Assembly (NCBI GenBank): GCA_038503035.1
Contig: JAVSML010000999.1
Span: 248,001 to 312,000, forward strand
Direction: 5' to 3'
Origin: Crocodylus rhombifer
Lineage: Eukaryota > Chordata > Crocodylia > Crocodylidae
DNA length: 64,000 nucleotides
Position 1 is the first letter of the stretch; every line of letters begins with the position of its first letter. The notes under the pieces were generated by a model. That model saw only the letters and a list, made by a program, of their open reading frames with translations, searched no databases and was not told where the DNA came from. The position numbers and the translations under genes are program-made. Positions 21,300 through 33,723 of this stretch are shown here, piece after piece.

Positions 21300-22180
21300 A
21301 AATGAAAAGGAGTCAAATTAATGGAAGACTTCTGAAAATTAATGGTGTAATAGCAAGCACATTTAAGTTCTTCTGCTAATGAGCAGCAGTGGTGCAAGCC
21401 TAAGCATTCTGCACACCAGTGTACTTCATCTCTGTTTTGGAGCAGGTATAAAGGCATTTATTTTCTATTTCTTCCCAGTCCTTGGCTAGTTTACTAGTAC
21501 TACCCAAAGAGTTTTCAATTAGAATTAATTCTCTATGGTGTCATTAGTAATATCAGGCCCTTTCCAATGGGAAACTGAGCAAAGAAACCACTCCATATTA
21601 TATAAGTATTGTAATCCCTAAGTTGTATGGCTAAATATAAGTTTTATGGTTAAAATCTACTCATGCTGAAATCAGTGGAACCAGAAGTCCATTTACTTTC
21701 TATTTTCCTGATTCATTTTAGACTACTAATGTGCACTTTTTCTTTATTCAGACAATATTTTTCTGTTAGAACAGTAAACAAGTAGGTAGGGCTATTCCTT
21801 ACTTACCTAGAGAAAAGATATACATACAGTGAATCACAGAAGTATGTCTGTAGTCAGCATTACTGAAATAAAAGGGAAAACTGAAGTGATTATTTTAAAA
21901 TATATTTGTTTTTTGTACAGATATAAAAAGGTAGAGTCCTGATGGGAGTGCAGCTGTTTGACTGTTGCAGGAAGTGTATGAAAAGAAAAGTGCTTTAGCA
22001 GTAATGAAACCACACTGCTTGGATACTTTCCCCCCTCCCTCTGTATTCCTCTCAAGCCTCCAGCTTCCAAAGATATGACACACATCAAACAAAACATTGT
22101 CAAAGGCCCAGTGAACAACACAAGTATAACAGCCTTAAATGCTCTGGGGATGCTCTGCTACCAATTCCAAGATTATATTC
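21300..22180. other. Unique AT-rich DNA, no gene seen
   Basis: No element ends or coding similarity were recognised. Confidence 0.5.
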
Positions 22181-22184
22181 TAGA

Positions 22185-23092
22185 ATGCTAATAATGTCAC
22201 TGGCCCAGTTTGTGGATAACACCACGTTATGGGGAGCATGGCCATGCCAGAAGTTAGGTTGCAGATACAGGTGGACCTGGACAGGCTGGAGATTGTTTGC
22301 CCCCCCGATGAAGTTCAACACTCAGAAGTGTAAGGTGCTCCATCTGGGGGCAATCTCCAACATACCTACAGGCTCGGCAATAATTTGACTTGCACCACAG
22401 CTGGAAGGGACCTAGATGTAGTGATCAACCATCACATGAACATGAGCCAGCAGTGCTATGCTGTGGCCAGCAGGAACAACAACATGCTGGCATGCATTAA
22501 CCATTGCATCTCATGCAAAACTAAGGAAGTGATACTCTCACTGTACTCCACACTGGTGAGACTACAGCTTGAGTACTGTGTCCAGTTATGGGTGTCACAC
22601 TTCAGCAAGGATGTGGAAAAACTTGAGAGGGTCCAAAGAAGAGTCACCTGTATGTTCAGGGTCTTGCAAGACAAGCCATACAAGGGGAAGCTGAGGGACT
22701 TGGGTCTCTTCAGCCTACAGAAAAGAAGACTGAGAGGGGACTTGGTAGTGCCTTACTGCTACATCAGGGGAGTACATCAAGAACTTGGTGAATGGATGTT
22801 CACCAGGGCACCCCTGGGGAAGACCAGGAACAGTGGATGCGAACTTCTGGAAGGCCGCTTCAGGCTCAATTCCAGGAAAAAGTCCTCCACAGTCAGGGTG
22901 TCCAGACTGTGGAATAAACTTCCTCCAGTGGTGGTGCAGTCACCTACTCTGGAAATCCTCAAAAGGAGACTGGGCAGTCACCTTGCTGGGGTTACTTGAC
23001 CACAGTTGTCTTTTCCTGTCTAGTGCAGAGGGACTGGACCCGATGATCGACAAGGTCCCTTCCAGTCCCTAATAATCTATCAATCTATGTTA
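22185..23092 (+). mobile_element. CR1 LINE 3' fragment
   Basis: The copy starts inside the reverse transcriptase at the FADD region, decayed here to FVDN, and runs to the 3' untranslated end (GATGATCGACAAGG, TCCCTTCCAGTCCC) with a TCTATCAATCTATG tail at about 23092. It is a different CR1 subfamily from the 9.5-kb copy: the encoded C-terminus ends LGSHLAGVT and the tail repeats differ. A shift near 22385 separates the first part from the 204-codon frame. Confidence 0.9.
22385..22999 (+). pseudogene. CR1 ORF2 C-terminal fragment, about 204 codons
   Basis: The frame encodes the region after the polymerase palm: DLDVVINHHMNMSQQC, VILSLYSTLVRLQLEYC, KLERVQRRVTC, DLGLFSLQKRRLRGD and RFRLNSRKKSSTVR, ending LAGVT and a TGA. 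These segments correspond one to one with the C-terminal part of the CR1 frame at 9758-11431. There is no catalytic motif in this piece, so it is a relic without activity. Confidence 0.9.
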
Positions 23093-23194
23093 ATAATGAT
23101 GAGAAAGTCAATACAGGGTTGGATGGAAGAACAGTTAATTTATGAATTTTGAGTGTACTGCATAATGATATACAGTTAGAACATACAATATCCT

Positions 23195-24385
23195 ACCATG
23201 AGAAGGACATAAGTGACCTATTGGATCAGACCAATGGTCCATCTACTCCAATAGCCTATCTCTGACAGTGACAGGAGTGGATGCTTTCGAGGGAGAACAC
23301 TGAAACAGATATACCGTAGAGTGATCTATCCCCTATTCATTACCCCCTGGCATCCAACATGATTGGTTTAGAGATGCCAAAGGAAACATCTCCAACCATT
23401 TTGTTCAACAGCTATTAATAGATCTGTCATCCATGAATTTATCTAGTCCCATTTTGAATCTGGCTATGCTATCTACCTCTATCACCTCCTATGGCAATTA
23501 ACTCTACACATTAACTACATGTTGCATAAAAAAAAAAAGTACTTTCCCGTGTTAGTTTTAAACCTGCCTCCTACTCATTTCAGTGTGTGCCTCCAAGGTC
23601 TTGTATTCTGTGACTTGGCAAATAGTGGTTCCCTGTTCACTTTGTCCACACTTTTCATAATTTTATAGACCACTATCATATCCCCCCTCAGCCTTCTCCT
23701 TTCCAAACTGAAGAGCCCTAGCCTTTTTAGTCTATCCATACCCCTGACAATTTTGGTTGATCACCTCTGTAACTTTTCTAATTCTACTACAACCTTTTTG
23801 GGATGCAGAGACCAGAACTGCACATAGTATTCAAGATGTGGGCCCACAATAGATTTGTATAATGGCATGATAATTTTCATCGTTTTATTTTCAATATAGA
23901 TTCTTAGCAATGCCCATTTTATTGGCCTTTTTGATCACTGCTTCATGTTGAGCTGATATTTTTAGAGAACTATCTACAGTGACTCCAAAGTCTCTTTCTT
24001 GAGTAGTACCAGCTAGTTTACAACCCTGTGTCCATTACCTTGTTGACATTAAAATTCATTACCATTTTTTTTGCACACTCACTTAGGTTGGTGAGATGTT
24101 TCTGCAGCTGGTCTGTGTCATCTTGGAATTTGACTACCCAGAAGACTTTGGTATCATCTGCAAACCTGGAAATTTCACTGTGCACCCCCATTCCCAGATC
24201 ATTAATGAAAATGTTGAACAAAATTAGGCCTAGCACACACCCCTGTGGGGTGACTATTTAGCCCTACCCTTTGCTTCCTATTTTTTAACCAGCTCTTAAT
24301 CGAAGAAATAACCTTCCCTCCAATCCTATGGCAATCTTTTAAAATACCTTTGATGAGGGACCTTATCAAAAGCTTTTAGAAACCC
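23195..24385 (-). mobile_element. Ancient CR1-clade (L3-like) LINE fragment
   Basis: The minus strand includes LILFNIFINDLGMGVHSEISRFADDTKVF (two short blocks, near 24130-24230) and NFNVNK, reverse-transcriptase motifs with an intact FADD. Repeated stops and shifts elsewhere show long decay. Its 3' region contains the antisense of GGACCATTGGTCTGATCC near 23222-23240, a tail unlike the TCTATG-tailed copies and so a separate lineage. It lies 100 bases from the CR1 at 22185-23092 but in the opposite orientation. Confidence 0.8.
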
Positions 24386-24389
24386 TCTG

Positions 24390-26225
24390 AAATGAAAAAT
24401 TGGAAATGCATTAGAAGGAACAGAAACAGATCAAGTATCATAGAGATTTACAGCAGGCCTGAAGGCACTGAAGAGGTTGACCCTGTTACTTTCATTGAGC
24501 CATTTGTTCCATCTCTTCTCACGTATACGTCTCTAACATTATTTGAAACACAGTCTGTAGAGTCTCTTCTTTCTTGTAAGAATCACTTTTTTCTTTTAAA
24601 ACTTTAAGGGGCATTTATGTAACAGGAGGTTTTCTCGCGTGTTTGCCTGTTGGTTTGTTTGTTGGGCTATGCTGACATAAAATATTACTGACATTTTCTT
24701 TGTCTCTGAGCTAGCTCTTTAGAATATACCAGAAGAAGAAACAGGGAATTAATAGAGATGACTGTGAGAGATTCCTGGTAAATAAGATATCCCTCCGTGA
24801 TTAATATTTTTATTACAAGGAATAACAATCCATTTGTGCCCATCACAACAGTATTCTGCGTGTGCAAAAAGAGATGCTTTGTGGCAGAAATTTTGGAGAA
24901 ATTTGTGTTTCATATGGATGTTACATAAGCCAAACAGTACCACTCCCACACCAGTACCTAGTATATATCTTGATATATATACAAGTGACAATGAGAGAGA
25001 CTAGTTTTTAGACTACTTTACAATACAGATTTAAGCAATATTAGGACCCCTTTTATGTATGTTGTTCTGGCTTGTTTCTAATGTTAATACAATCCTCACT
25101 TATACATAAAGATGATTCACTGAATTTTACTAGTTTCAGGTTTCTTCTTGATTTTGCTTCATATAAACTTTTAATGTTTTCAGTTTAGTTCCAGTCTATA
25201 CCTTCTCCATATTAAGTCAGACTGGTTACTGCTTGTTTTTAGCCAAGTGAAGTACTGTTTTTGTTGAGATCTTTCTGAGTTAGTTATCTCTTTCCAAGTC
25301 AGTATGTGGCTATTGTTAAACTCAACTATTGAGGGAAACTTAATTTTAATTTGGTAATATAAAATGATAGCTGCTACCTATCATTTTATGCATTGCTCTG
25401 AATAGATTGTTTCAGAAATTTTGTACACATGTTCTGAAATTTAAAAAATCGTATGAACTGAATGATCAGAAAAGTATCAATATTTGCAATTATATTCAGC
25501 GACAAATTGTAATAGAATTAATCTTCAAAGCTGCTCCTCATAATTAAGGCTCTAATTCAACATCAGTAAAAAAAAAAAAAAAAATAGAGATCTTGGACTT
25601 CCTAGCACTAGTGAGCTAAAAGGAGGACTTTTTGCTTATTCTTATATATTGCAAATACTTTTCAACAATTTTTCTTAGGTATGTTAATTATTTATTTAGA
25701 TATAAAAGTAGACAAATTGGCATTGATACAGATGTTCATATAACCCTATGAAGGTTGTTGTTAGGCATATAAGATGATTATTAAGAGGATATTTCAAGAG
25801 GAAATATATTAAGAATAGCTGAAACCCACAAAACATTTGCGATTACATTTTTATTGCAAAACTGTTCTTTAAATACAGGATTTTTAGTTATCCATTGACT
25901 GAATACTTTAACAGAATCAAAACTTCTCACCCTCAAAAAGGCTACATGAAGCTGTTCATGTATAAACACAGGCTTAGAAATATGAATTCATATTTTGTCA
26001 AAAGTCTGACTTTGTGACTTGTTCATAGTTATAGTTGTTCCCTTTTAGTGGAAATTGCCCCTTTTAATGGATTAATTGCCCATTTTAACAATTTAATTCC
26101 ATAACAGTGCATATATTTAGTGGCATATTATGCCATAAATAAATTTCATAACAGTTTACAAGTTTGGCAGCGTATTTGGATTTAAATTACTCTTTTACCT
26201 AGCAAGCTAAAATGATTCCTATGTA
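24390..26225. other. Unique AT-rich DNA with a poly-A run
   Basis: A 17-base A-run lies at 25568-25584 without a recognisable SINE or LINE body before it. No coding similarity was seen. Confidence 0.5.
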
Positions 26226-26282
26226 TTTTAGTTTGCTCCATAAATTACAGCAAAATTCCTCACATGTACAAGGGAGCTATGT

Positions 26283-26392
26283 AGAGAAGGTGGCAGGGAC
26301 AGTACAGTAGGTGCTGGAGCCTGGGCATGCTCGGGGAAGCTTGAGCTTGGTGGGCTTCCAGTGATCCATGCACAGTCCCTGCCACCTTCTCT
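26283..26392. repeat. 18-bp perfect inverted repeat
   Basis: AGAGAAGGTGGCAGGGAC at 26283-26300 is perfectly inverted at 26375-26392, with a 74-base spacer. It sits at the left edge of the GC-rich block that runs to 27000. Confidence 0.85.
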
Positions 26393-26529
26393 GACTGCCA
26401 GTACACCCAGCCACCTTCCCGCCACTTTCCTGGGGCAGCCATCCCATTCCAAGCTTTCCTGAGCATTCCCAGGCTTCCAGCATCCCATGGACTGTTGGAT
26501 CCAACAGGTGCTGCCTGCAAGCTGGAGCT

Positions 26530-27003
26530 GCACCCACACAGCTAGCACCCTACCCAGACAGCCCCGGATGGCAACACCACCACAGAGGGAAGCTCCAGTC
26601 CACCCTGCAGCTCAGGAGCTGTGCAACCTTGCAGCAGCTCCCACAGGTAGGCTCTGCCAAGGGGGGGGGAAACAAAGGGCAAGGGGCCTGATCTTTTTTT
26701 CCTCCCAGAATCTGCCTGCATCTCCCATGACCAGGGAGCAAGCTGCTGGCAGGTCACATAGCCTGTGAGCTGTGGGGGACCACAGAGTTTCCTTCTGTAG
26801 TTGTAGCACCCACCCACTGGCACCCCACCTGGACAGTCCCGGGGGCGCTGCTGCCATGAAGGGAAGCACCGGGGACCACTGCTGCTCAGGGCCTGCCAGC
26901 AGCTTGCCTCCCAGATGCAGCAGAGGTGAGCAGGCTCTGGGGCAAAGAAAAGGTATCTGATCCCCCACCACTCCCCCCAACCCTCTGTTAGAGTCTGTCT
27001 GCT
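26530..27003. repeat. Diverged two-copy tandem duplication, period about 270-275 bp
   Basis: ACAGCCCCGG at 26558 and ACAGTCCCGG at 26833 are 275 bases apart. Following landmarks keep the order at similar spacing: a GCAGCAG segment, GGCAAAG-type purines and CTGATC followed by a pyrimidine run and GTCTGC. Both copies are GC-rich. Open frames of up to 171 codons cross the block but match no family. Confidence 0.6.
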
Positions 27004-27005
27004 CT

Positions 27006-27028
27006 GTGTGTGTGTGTGTGGGGGGGTG
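27006..27028. repeat. (TG)n microsatellite followed by a G-run
   Basis: About eight TG units followed by seven Gs. Confidence 0.85.
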
Positions 27029-27103
27029 TTCATTCTAGCTCTGACTTGCCTGCACATCTGTTTGAAATACCTCAGGTTGTATTACCATAACACACTTATT
27101 GGA

Positions 27104-27186
27104 TCTGTCTGGAGCACTCTGATTGGTTGTTTCAGTAAGCATTGTGATTGGCTGCTGAGACAACCAATCAAAGTGCCCTGGACAGA
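27104..27186. repeat. 30-bp inverted repeat with CCAAT motifs
   Basis: Arms 27104-27133 and 27157-27186 match at 25 of 30 positions with a 23-base spacer. Each arm has ATTGGTTG or its inverse, and a further ATTGG lies in the spacer and another just upstream near 27097. It closes the right edge of the GC-rich block, as the 18-bp repeat marks the left. Confidence 0.8.
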
Positions 27187-27189
27187 CAA

Positions 27190-29035
27190 AATAAGCCTAT
27201 TATTATTATAGATTTGGGAATTTTAATGGAAAATTGATCATTTCCTGCAAGGTATTTTTGTCCTCCCAGTGTTTTTGATTAGGTCTCAGGCTAAAGATGA
27301 TTAAAACAGACATTATTACCTTAGTAGCAGAAATGTTTTTTTGCTAGGGAGAAATTAACATGAAGACTCCTACTCACTACTTCAGATATTCGATCAAGCC
27401 CCCCACAGGCAAACCCATAATCTTAAATCTGTGTGATAGGTAGAGTTGCACATGCATGTGCACACATAAAAATATGCACACACATGCACATATAACTAAA
27501 AAAAAATAACAATAAAAACTAGCAGACACTTTTTCAGGTTTTTATCGTAAAATATTTTTTTCACTAGAAAAAATATACCTCTGAGATACTTTTTAAACTT
27601 AGCTGTCTTAATATTGTTCATATGTTATAAGGAATGACAGCAGAAAAATAAGTTAAGGTTGTAACAAAGGTTGAGGCAGGCATGCAGTTGAGAAAATGTA
27701 TACACTTGTCTTCCAATTTTCGTTTATATTTGCCTCTGTGCCTTGATGCTTTTTATTCTAAGTAAAAGAAATATTTTTGCATTGGTGTAGTTGTATAAGG
27801 TTTTTTCAATCTAGTAAGACTGATTTGGAGAAAGAAATATTTAGTTCATAGTACAGTCATTTTAGTAGCAACACAAGATTCAGGCGCACCTGCTCAATGA
27901 AATCTTGTGGCATGTATTTACCAAATGAGAAAGAAATGATATTTTTCTTCTTTTCCTACAGACTTGCTTTGTCTTTGTTGAGAAAAAAACAGTTTTTAAA
28001 TTAAGCCATTTTGCTTGTTCATTGTTTTCATCAGCTGGGTATTGCCAGTTGGCAGTCACTGTGCTAAACAGCCTTTAGGAACACAGATTGGGAAAATAAT
28101 AGTGGCCTGTTGGAAGAGTTCTAGTTTTTAAAGAGCATCAGAGGTTTCATAATACTTCAGGGGATTGTTTTTAGTGTTGCCTGTCAAAATGTTTACCAGT
28201 GACTTTACCAGTATGGGGAAAATACAGTATATGATACAATAAACTGATTTCTTCATGGAATTTCACCACCAGGTGGTACCGCTTTTACATTCATAAAGCA
28301 AATAAATCCTGATATGCTGAACAGATTATTCTCTTATGTTGATAAGTAAATATAGCTTTCTCCTTTTGGTCTCTTTAATATACAAGACTCTTTTGCAAGT
28401 ATATTTGCTAGTGCCAAAGATGAAGTTTTAACACAAATATATCTTATACTTTTGCCAGTATATTAGCTCTGGCAGCAGGGTTTTTTGTGGGGGAGAAGTA
28501 TGTTTATTTTGGGGTGAGTTGGAAGGGAAATGAATGGATAAGAGGGGAAATGCCCAGTTTTGAAAGGGAAGTTATTTTCAACAATTCCTGAAAGACATGT
28601 TATAATAATTGTGTGTCTTATCTTGCTAAGCCTCATCAAACTCTAAATCAAACTTTGTCATATTTGACTTTTGACAGAATCTTGGGGGTAGAATCCCCAC
28701 CATGAGTCTACCCCTATATGAATTGCTCATCAGAGAAAAGTTGATTGGAAGATGATGGGAAATTAAGCTTACTTTACTTACACTGGGTGCAAAAAATAAG
28801 TATAAATTACATTTGGTAGGGACTGAAAGAAAAAGGTGTGAAAAGGAATACCATAGTTTCTCACATAAATATGCCTCCACATAAAATGAGCATCTTGCTT
28901 TTGGAAATCAGAACTTAGAAAAACAGATTTTTCCAGTCATGGCTAACTGTATGACATGTAGTAAGTCAACATACAGTGGCATCAGGACTTCCTTGTGCAG
29001 CAAACTGTTTTTGCAATGCCACACTTCCTGAACAC
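27190..29035. other. Unique AT-rich DNA, no gene seen
   Basis: CACATAAATATGCCTCCAC near 28862 loosely resembles one transposon end, without a partner. No coding similarity was found. Confidence 0.45.
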
Positions 29036-29040
29036 TAGGG

Positions 29041-29926
29041 CTAGGGACAGAAGATACAGATAAACCAGTTTAAGTGATCAGAAACTGGTTTAAACCTGTA
29101 ACAGACCAGAAGATCAGTGAACATAAACCAGTTTAACAAAATGGCCATAACTGGTTTAAGATAAACCTGGTTGAATGTAGTATCAGACTTAACTGATTTG
29201 GGTGAAACAAGTTTATGCAACTTCTGTCCCATACCCTTCCCTGGAAATAGCTGTTTAAGAAGAGCTTGAGTTAATGATGAGAGAGACTTTGTTTTCTTGA
29301 TGGGCTGATAAACTGCCTGCTGGCTTGCTTGCTTCAAAGGCTGCAATCTTTCAGTGTTCAAGGGGGGACTGAAAGAGGTGTGAGAAATGACCTGTTTTGC
29401 AATGCATGGGACCTGTGAGTACCAGTTTGCTACAGACAGTATGCAGAAGCATGGAGAGGGATATATAAAAGCTCAGGTATCATTAACAGATGCATGCAGT
29501 TCACACAAGTGGTCCTCCCCCCTCCCTTCCCTCAGGATGCTAGCTGGTGGCTGGGGGCTGGCAACACCCCTGCCCCTTGAGCAGTGAGCCAGGAAAAGCC
29601 TGGCAAGGGCTGCTTCCCCCTCCCCCTCCAGACACACCTTGGATGGGGACTCTGCAGGCAGGGTGGAGGTATAAACCCCTCCCTAATCAGAGTGTCCTGC
29701 TGGGGCCTGGCCACCCCCTTCCTCAGCTCAACACTGTAGAAGGGAAGGGAGGCCTGCTCTAGCACCCCCCAGCTACTAGCCTGAGCCACTTCAGGGATTT
29801 GCCTGCATTTCTTGATTCAAAAGTGAATGTCTATCCACTTGCAAAATGGTTCAAGCTCTGCAGGTTAGACTAACCTACAAAGATAAAATCAAGTCAGGCT
29901 CAGGCTTCTTGAATGTCTGTTCCTGG
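29041..29926 (-). mobile_element. CTAGGGACAGA-family element, copy 3 (nearly complete)
   Basis: It begins CTAGGGACAGAAG and ends CTGTTCCTGG, inverse termini with two changes. The left 190 bases hold repeated AAACCAGTTTAA and AACTGGTTTAA palindromes. The right end carries the inverse of the TTTTGATTC-GGAAATGCA segment near 29800-29825. Orientation is opposite to the copies at 5813 and 56576. The interior has no transposase frame, and no target-site duplication was confirmed. Confidence 0.7.
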
Positions 29927-29929
29927 CCT

Positions 29930-31940
29930 CCATGTTCTGTGAAGAGTCATGTACACTGGCAAGGCAACAGATTTTGTAAACTGAAGACTTTGGTAACCAC
30001 AGCTGTCACTAAGGGATGTTTCACAGATCTAAAATTCAAATTAGAAACATAAATGAAACCTGAACATGAACACTTTCCTGTTCTTAAGCGTGGTTAAAGC
30101 TTATCGTAATAGTAAGCAGTAGTGGGATGCTCTGAGAATGGGCAGGAGAGGAAGATGATGCACAGATGCTGTCAGTGAAAAATAGGTTGTTAGGAATAGA
30201 AGGTTAGAGAACCCCGCACAAGCTGATCAACACAGCTAAGTCAGAAGTAGAATGCAGCAGGGATAGGAGGTTGAACTTTACCCATGGATAGGAGTAATAC
30301 AGACTCGGGGTCACAAACTGAAAACTCTCTTGTTTCTGGTGCATCATTGTATGCTGCTTCCTATTCAGGAAAGATGGAAGTCTAGTATATAAGTTATGTG
30401 CTCTCAAATTAATGCATAGCTTCCCATATATTTTGTTGCACAGTGCTAAAAGCTGAGTGATTTTGATGAGAGGTTCCTGAAACTTAGCTGAATGATTCTA
30501 GCCCATACATTGATGTGTTGTCTCATTCATGAAGTGTGCTATCAGATGCTCAATGTATAGTAAAAAAGTCACTCTAATCTCCCATCTCCCAGACGCCCAT
30601 ACATTCTGGATATTAAGCACTAATTAACCATCCCATTCCATTTACAGGCAAAATGACTCAAACAAATATAGAACAGGGTAATCATGAACTGGTAATATAA
30701 ATATTTCTACCTTTTCTGATTTTTCCCCCTAATTTGAGAAAATCCCTATTTTTGTAGGACCCAATCCAAAACCTAATGGAACCTTAGAGCCTTTCTATTT
30801 TCACTGGGCCTCAGAATTGGCATACCACAGAGAATATTGCTAAAGTCCCTTAAATAAGTAACTTTTAAAATGTGATGCTGTATGTGTTATTTGAATGTAA
30901 AGATTGGGTTCACTACATCACAGATTAATTTCAGTGCAACAACTGTATAAATTATACCTCATAAAACAGACATCTTAAAATTGACTGAAATTATTACCAT
31001 TACATAATAACCTATGGCAGTCACACATATGAATTGATGTGCAATCGGGAGCAAAAAAATGCATGTTACAAGAGTTTTGTGAACGTCTTGCAGATGTCCT
31101 TTATTCTTTTTCTCTGGAACTTTTTTATTTTTAATCGGAAACCAAAAACAAAATTAATGCACTGTGGGCACAGATAAGAGACACAAAATAGTTTTATATG
31201 TAATGATTTTACTGGATTTTGAAATTAAGCACAGCATGTAGGAAAGTTCCAGATAAAGTTCAAAAGATACCAGATATGCATGTACGGAGGCATTTTTTTT
31301 CCTTTTTTAAATCCTGAGGCTGGGACACTTAAATAAGCATTTGCTTTGAGGAAAGGACCACACAGAAGTACTTACGTGAGTCCTCTGTCTTAAAGCAATA
31401 TAGTATTCTTTATTCTGCTTCGTTGGATCATGCTGTGAAATTGGATCATCCCAGTGATAGCTAGTAGGAAAGATCTGTAGGATCAACTGGTATTAAAGAA
31501 CAGTTTTTACACATAGGGAATGTACATTATGATCAAAAAGTAAAGGATGAGCATTTTATGGCAAGCAACTTATTGAACTAAAAAATCATTCATTTGAAAA
31601 ATCATGTTGTGCCTGAGAGTTGCTATAGAGGTACATGAAATTTACATTGAATTAGAGAAGTGTAAAAGTCAAAGCAGCAGATGGACAGATGGAGTTGGTT
31701 CAAATATGCTTCTGTGAACAAATACCTATCAGCAGGGAAAATGTAGTAAGAAATGAACAGCATCAGTGCCTCATATAGAATTACAAGAAAAGCAGTTTAA
31801 GAACAGAAAATGCTTAGAAATGAAAAGAAAATTCAGTTCATGAAAACTCTTTTGTCTTAACTCAGAAATGGCTTGTAGCCTAGAAGCAATTGATTAGAGT
31901 TGGTGGAACATTTCCCCCCAACTGCAACAATTTATTTATT
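29930..31940. other. Unique AT-rich DNA, no gene seen
   Basis: About 2 kb without recognised elements or coding similarity. Confidence 0.5.
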
Positions 31941-31950
31941 TACTCTCAAA

Positions 31951-32284
31951 GGGCACCTGTAGATGTGCAGAGATGCAGCTCTGACACACTGTAATTACAG
32001 CATGTTGGAGCAAACTCAAGTAATCGAGTCTACTGGAGTGTGCTAATTAGCTAGTTCCAACAACCTCCACATCCCATGTATTCAACATCCCCATGCTTCA
32101 AAATGGTGGTGGAAGCACTTTAAAGCTCATTGAAAAAGCTTTAGTTAAAGCGCCCCCACCACCATTTTGAAGCATAGGATATTAAATACAGAAGATACTG
32201 TGGTCACTTTAATTAGAGTGGCTCTCAGAGCTGATCTAATTAAAGCACTCCACCCACCCCCAGAGCATGTGTAAAGATGTCCAA
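31951..32284. mobile_element. CATCTACACA-type inverted-repeat element with internal hairpin
   Basis: Left GGGCACCTGTAGATGTGC and right GCATGTGTAAAGATGTCC are imperfect inverse termini. The interior includes a strong hairpin at 32093-32175. The element has no coding capacity and is the size of a MITE. Flanking AAA on both sides may be a 3-bp duplication, but the context is A-rich. Confidence 0.55.
32093..32175. repeat. Hairpin with 20-bp perfect arms
   Basis: ATGCTTCAAAATGGTGGTGG at 32093-32112 is perfectly inverted at 32156-32175. The 43-base loop is itself partly self-complementary (AGCACTTTA facing TAAAGCGCC), so the structure extends inward. Confidence 0.9.
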
Positions 32285-32289
32285 AATGT

Positions 32290-33715
32290 TGATTTGCTGA
32301 TAACTAATATGTTGTGATACCATCCATACCAGATTCAACAAAAATGGAATTTCTAGTGGGAAAAAAAGCAGACAAAGACAGGAAGACTCACCCCAAATAG
32401 TCTGGACACTCAGTTGACCGTGGGGCGAGGTGCAGACATTACACTTTTACCAGTTGCCCTCCCTCCCCACCACCAGCCACCCACCCCACCACCAAAGGGC
32501 AAATGTATGTTTTGTTCACTACTAGTCTATACTACGTTGCTTACAGAAAACAGTGTAACTTAGATTCCATCTTAGGCTGTTTAATGTTTCCAAACTGAAT
32601 TAAGCACAGCAAGGATGTGAATCTGGGCCTTCACAAGGCAGATGAGACACTCACTGGGCTATTGATTATTTTTGAGAGGGGAAATCTGTCACTTTCTCAA
32701 AATATGGAAGTCCTTTGTTTTGCCCTAATGTGACAGGAAATCTTAAATTTTCATGGGATAGGAAATTGTTTCCTCTGCTATATTCCCCTTCAGGTGCATT
32801 AGTCCATAGAAAAGTTTTTCTGGAACCATGTGTAATGTTCTTACTCCTAGAAATAGTTTGAAAGTTTTGAACAAACATTATCAGAAAATGTATTGAAACT
32901 GCAGCTTTTCAATGGTATTGAGTTGGTATTGGTACTAGGTATTGATTCATTTCTCTTTTTTTTAAAGGATGTATTCAGAATTGTTTAACTGTATCCACAT
33001 TTGACGTTTTCCAAACAAAAATTACATTTCCTAGCTCAAAATGATTTTTTTATTTCAAAATTTACTTTATAAATTAAAATGAAATGTTTTCAAAATGCCA
33101 CGTTTCAATGGGCTTAGATAGCATTGCTATTTTTTTCAAAGCTTTGGTTCAAGAAAATTTGAGATTTAGGTTTTTTGTCACAATTCATGATAGGGAAAAG
33201 TTTGTAATTCTCCAAAATTTTCACTAGATGATTAAAACATTTAACCCATCTCCATTCATCCACTACTGTTCTTCACCATGTTTTCATATGTTTTCACTTC
33301 TATCTTGACTTTTTTCCTCCTTCTTGCATGATTTCATTTCTCCTCATCTGAACTTCTGATATTCCTTTTCTTTGCTTATTTCTTCCTGTCTAAGAAGTAA
33401 AGGAAAACCATGAATTATTATTACCCACATTCAGTGGAAAAATGGCTTCTTCACTAACTCTACTTCCATTTCATGTACAATTTCTTTATATCTCTTTATT
33501 TTCATTTATTGTCAGGCAGGGACTACAGGTATCGCGAGGCTACCACCAATCTTGATTCTTTCTCTTCCTTTGAAGTTCACTCATTTAGCTTGTCCTTTTA
33601 TTTTTTGCATGGCTGTCCAGTTACCTTCCTTGCCTAAATGTTCAGAATTCCATACAATACAGGCCTTTTCCAGAACTTTCCTCAGTGTTTTTATCCATAC
33701 AGCTGGTGTCTTCTC
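32290..33715. other. Unique AT-rich DNA, no gene seen
   Basis: A C-rich patch lies at 32455-32500. There is no coding similarity. Confidence 0.5.
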
Positions 33716-33723
33716 TACTCCTG

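Noticed and set aside
26542..27057. 171-codon minus-strand frame and overlapping frames in the GC-rich block
   Set aside because: Cysteine- and proline-rich translation follows base composition; the block is a diverged tandem duplication and frames appear on both strands.
29458..29472. TATA-box-like GGATATATAAAAG
   Set aside because: It lies inside a CTAGGGACAGA-family element, with no other promoter parts and no downstream gene.
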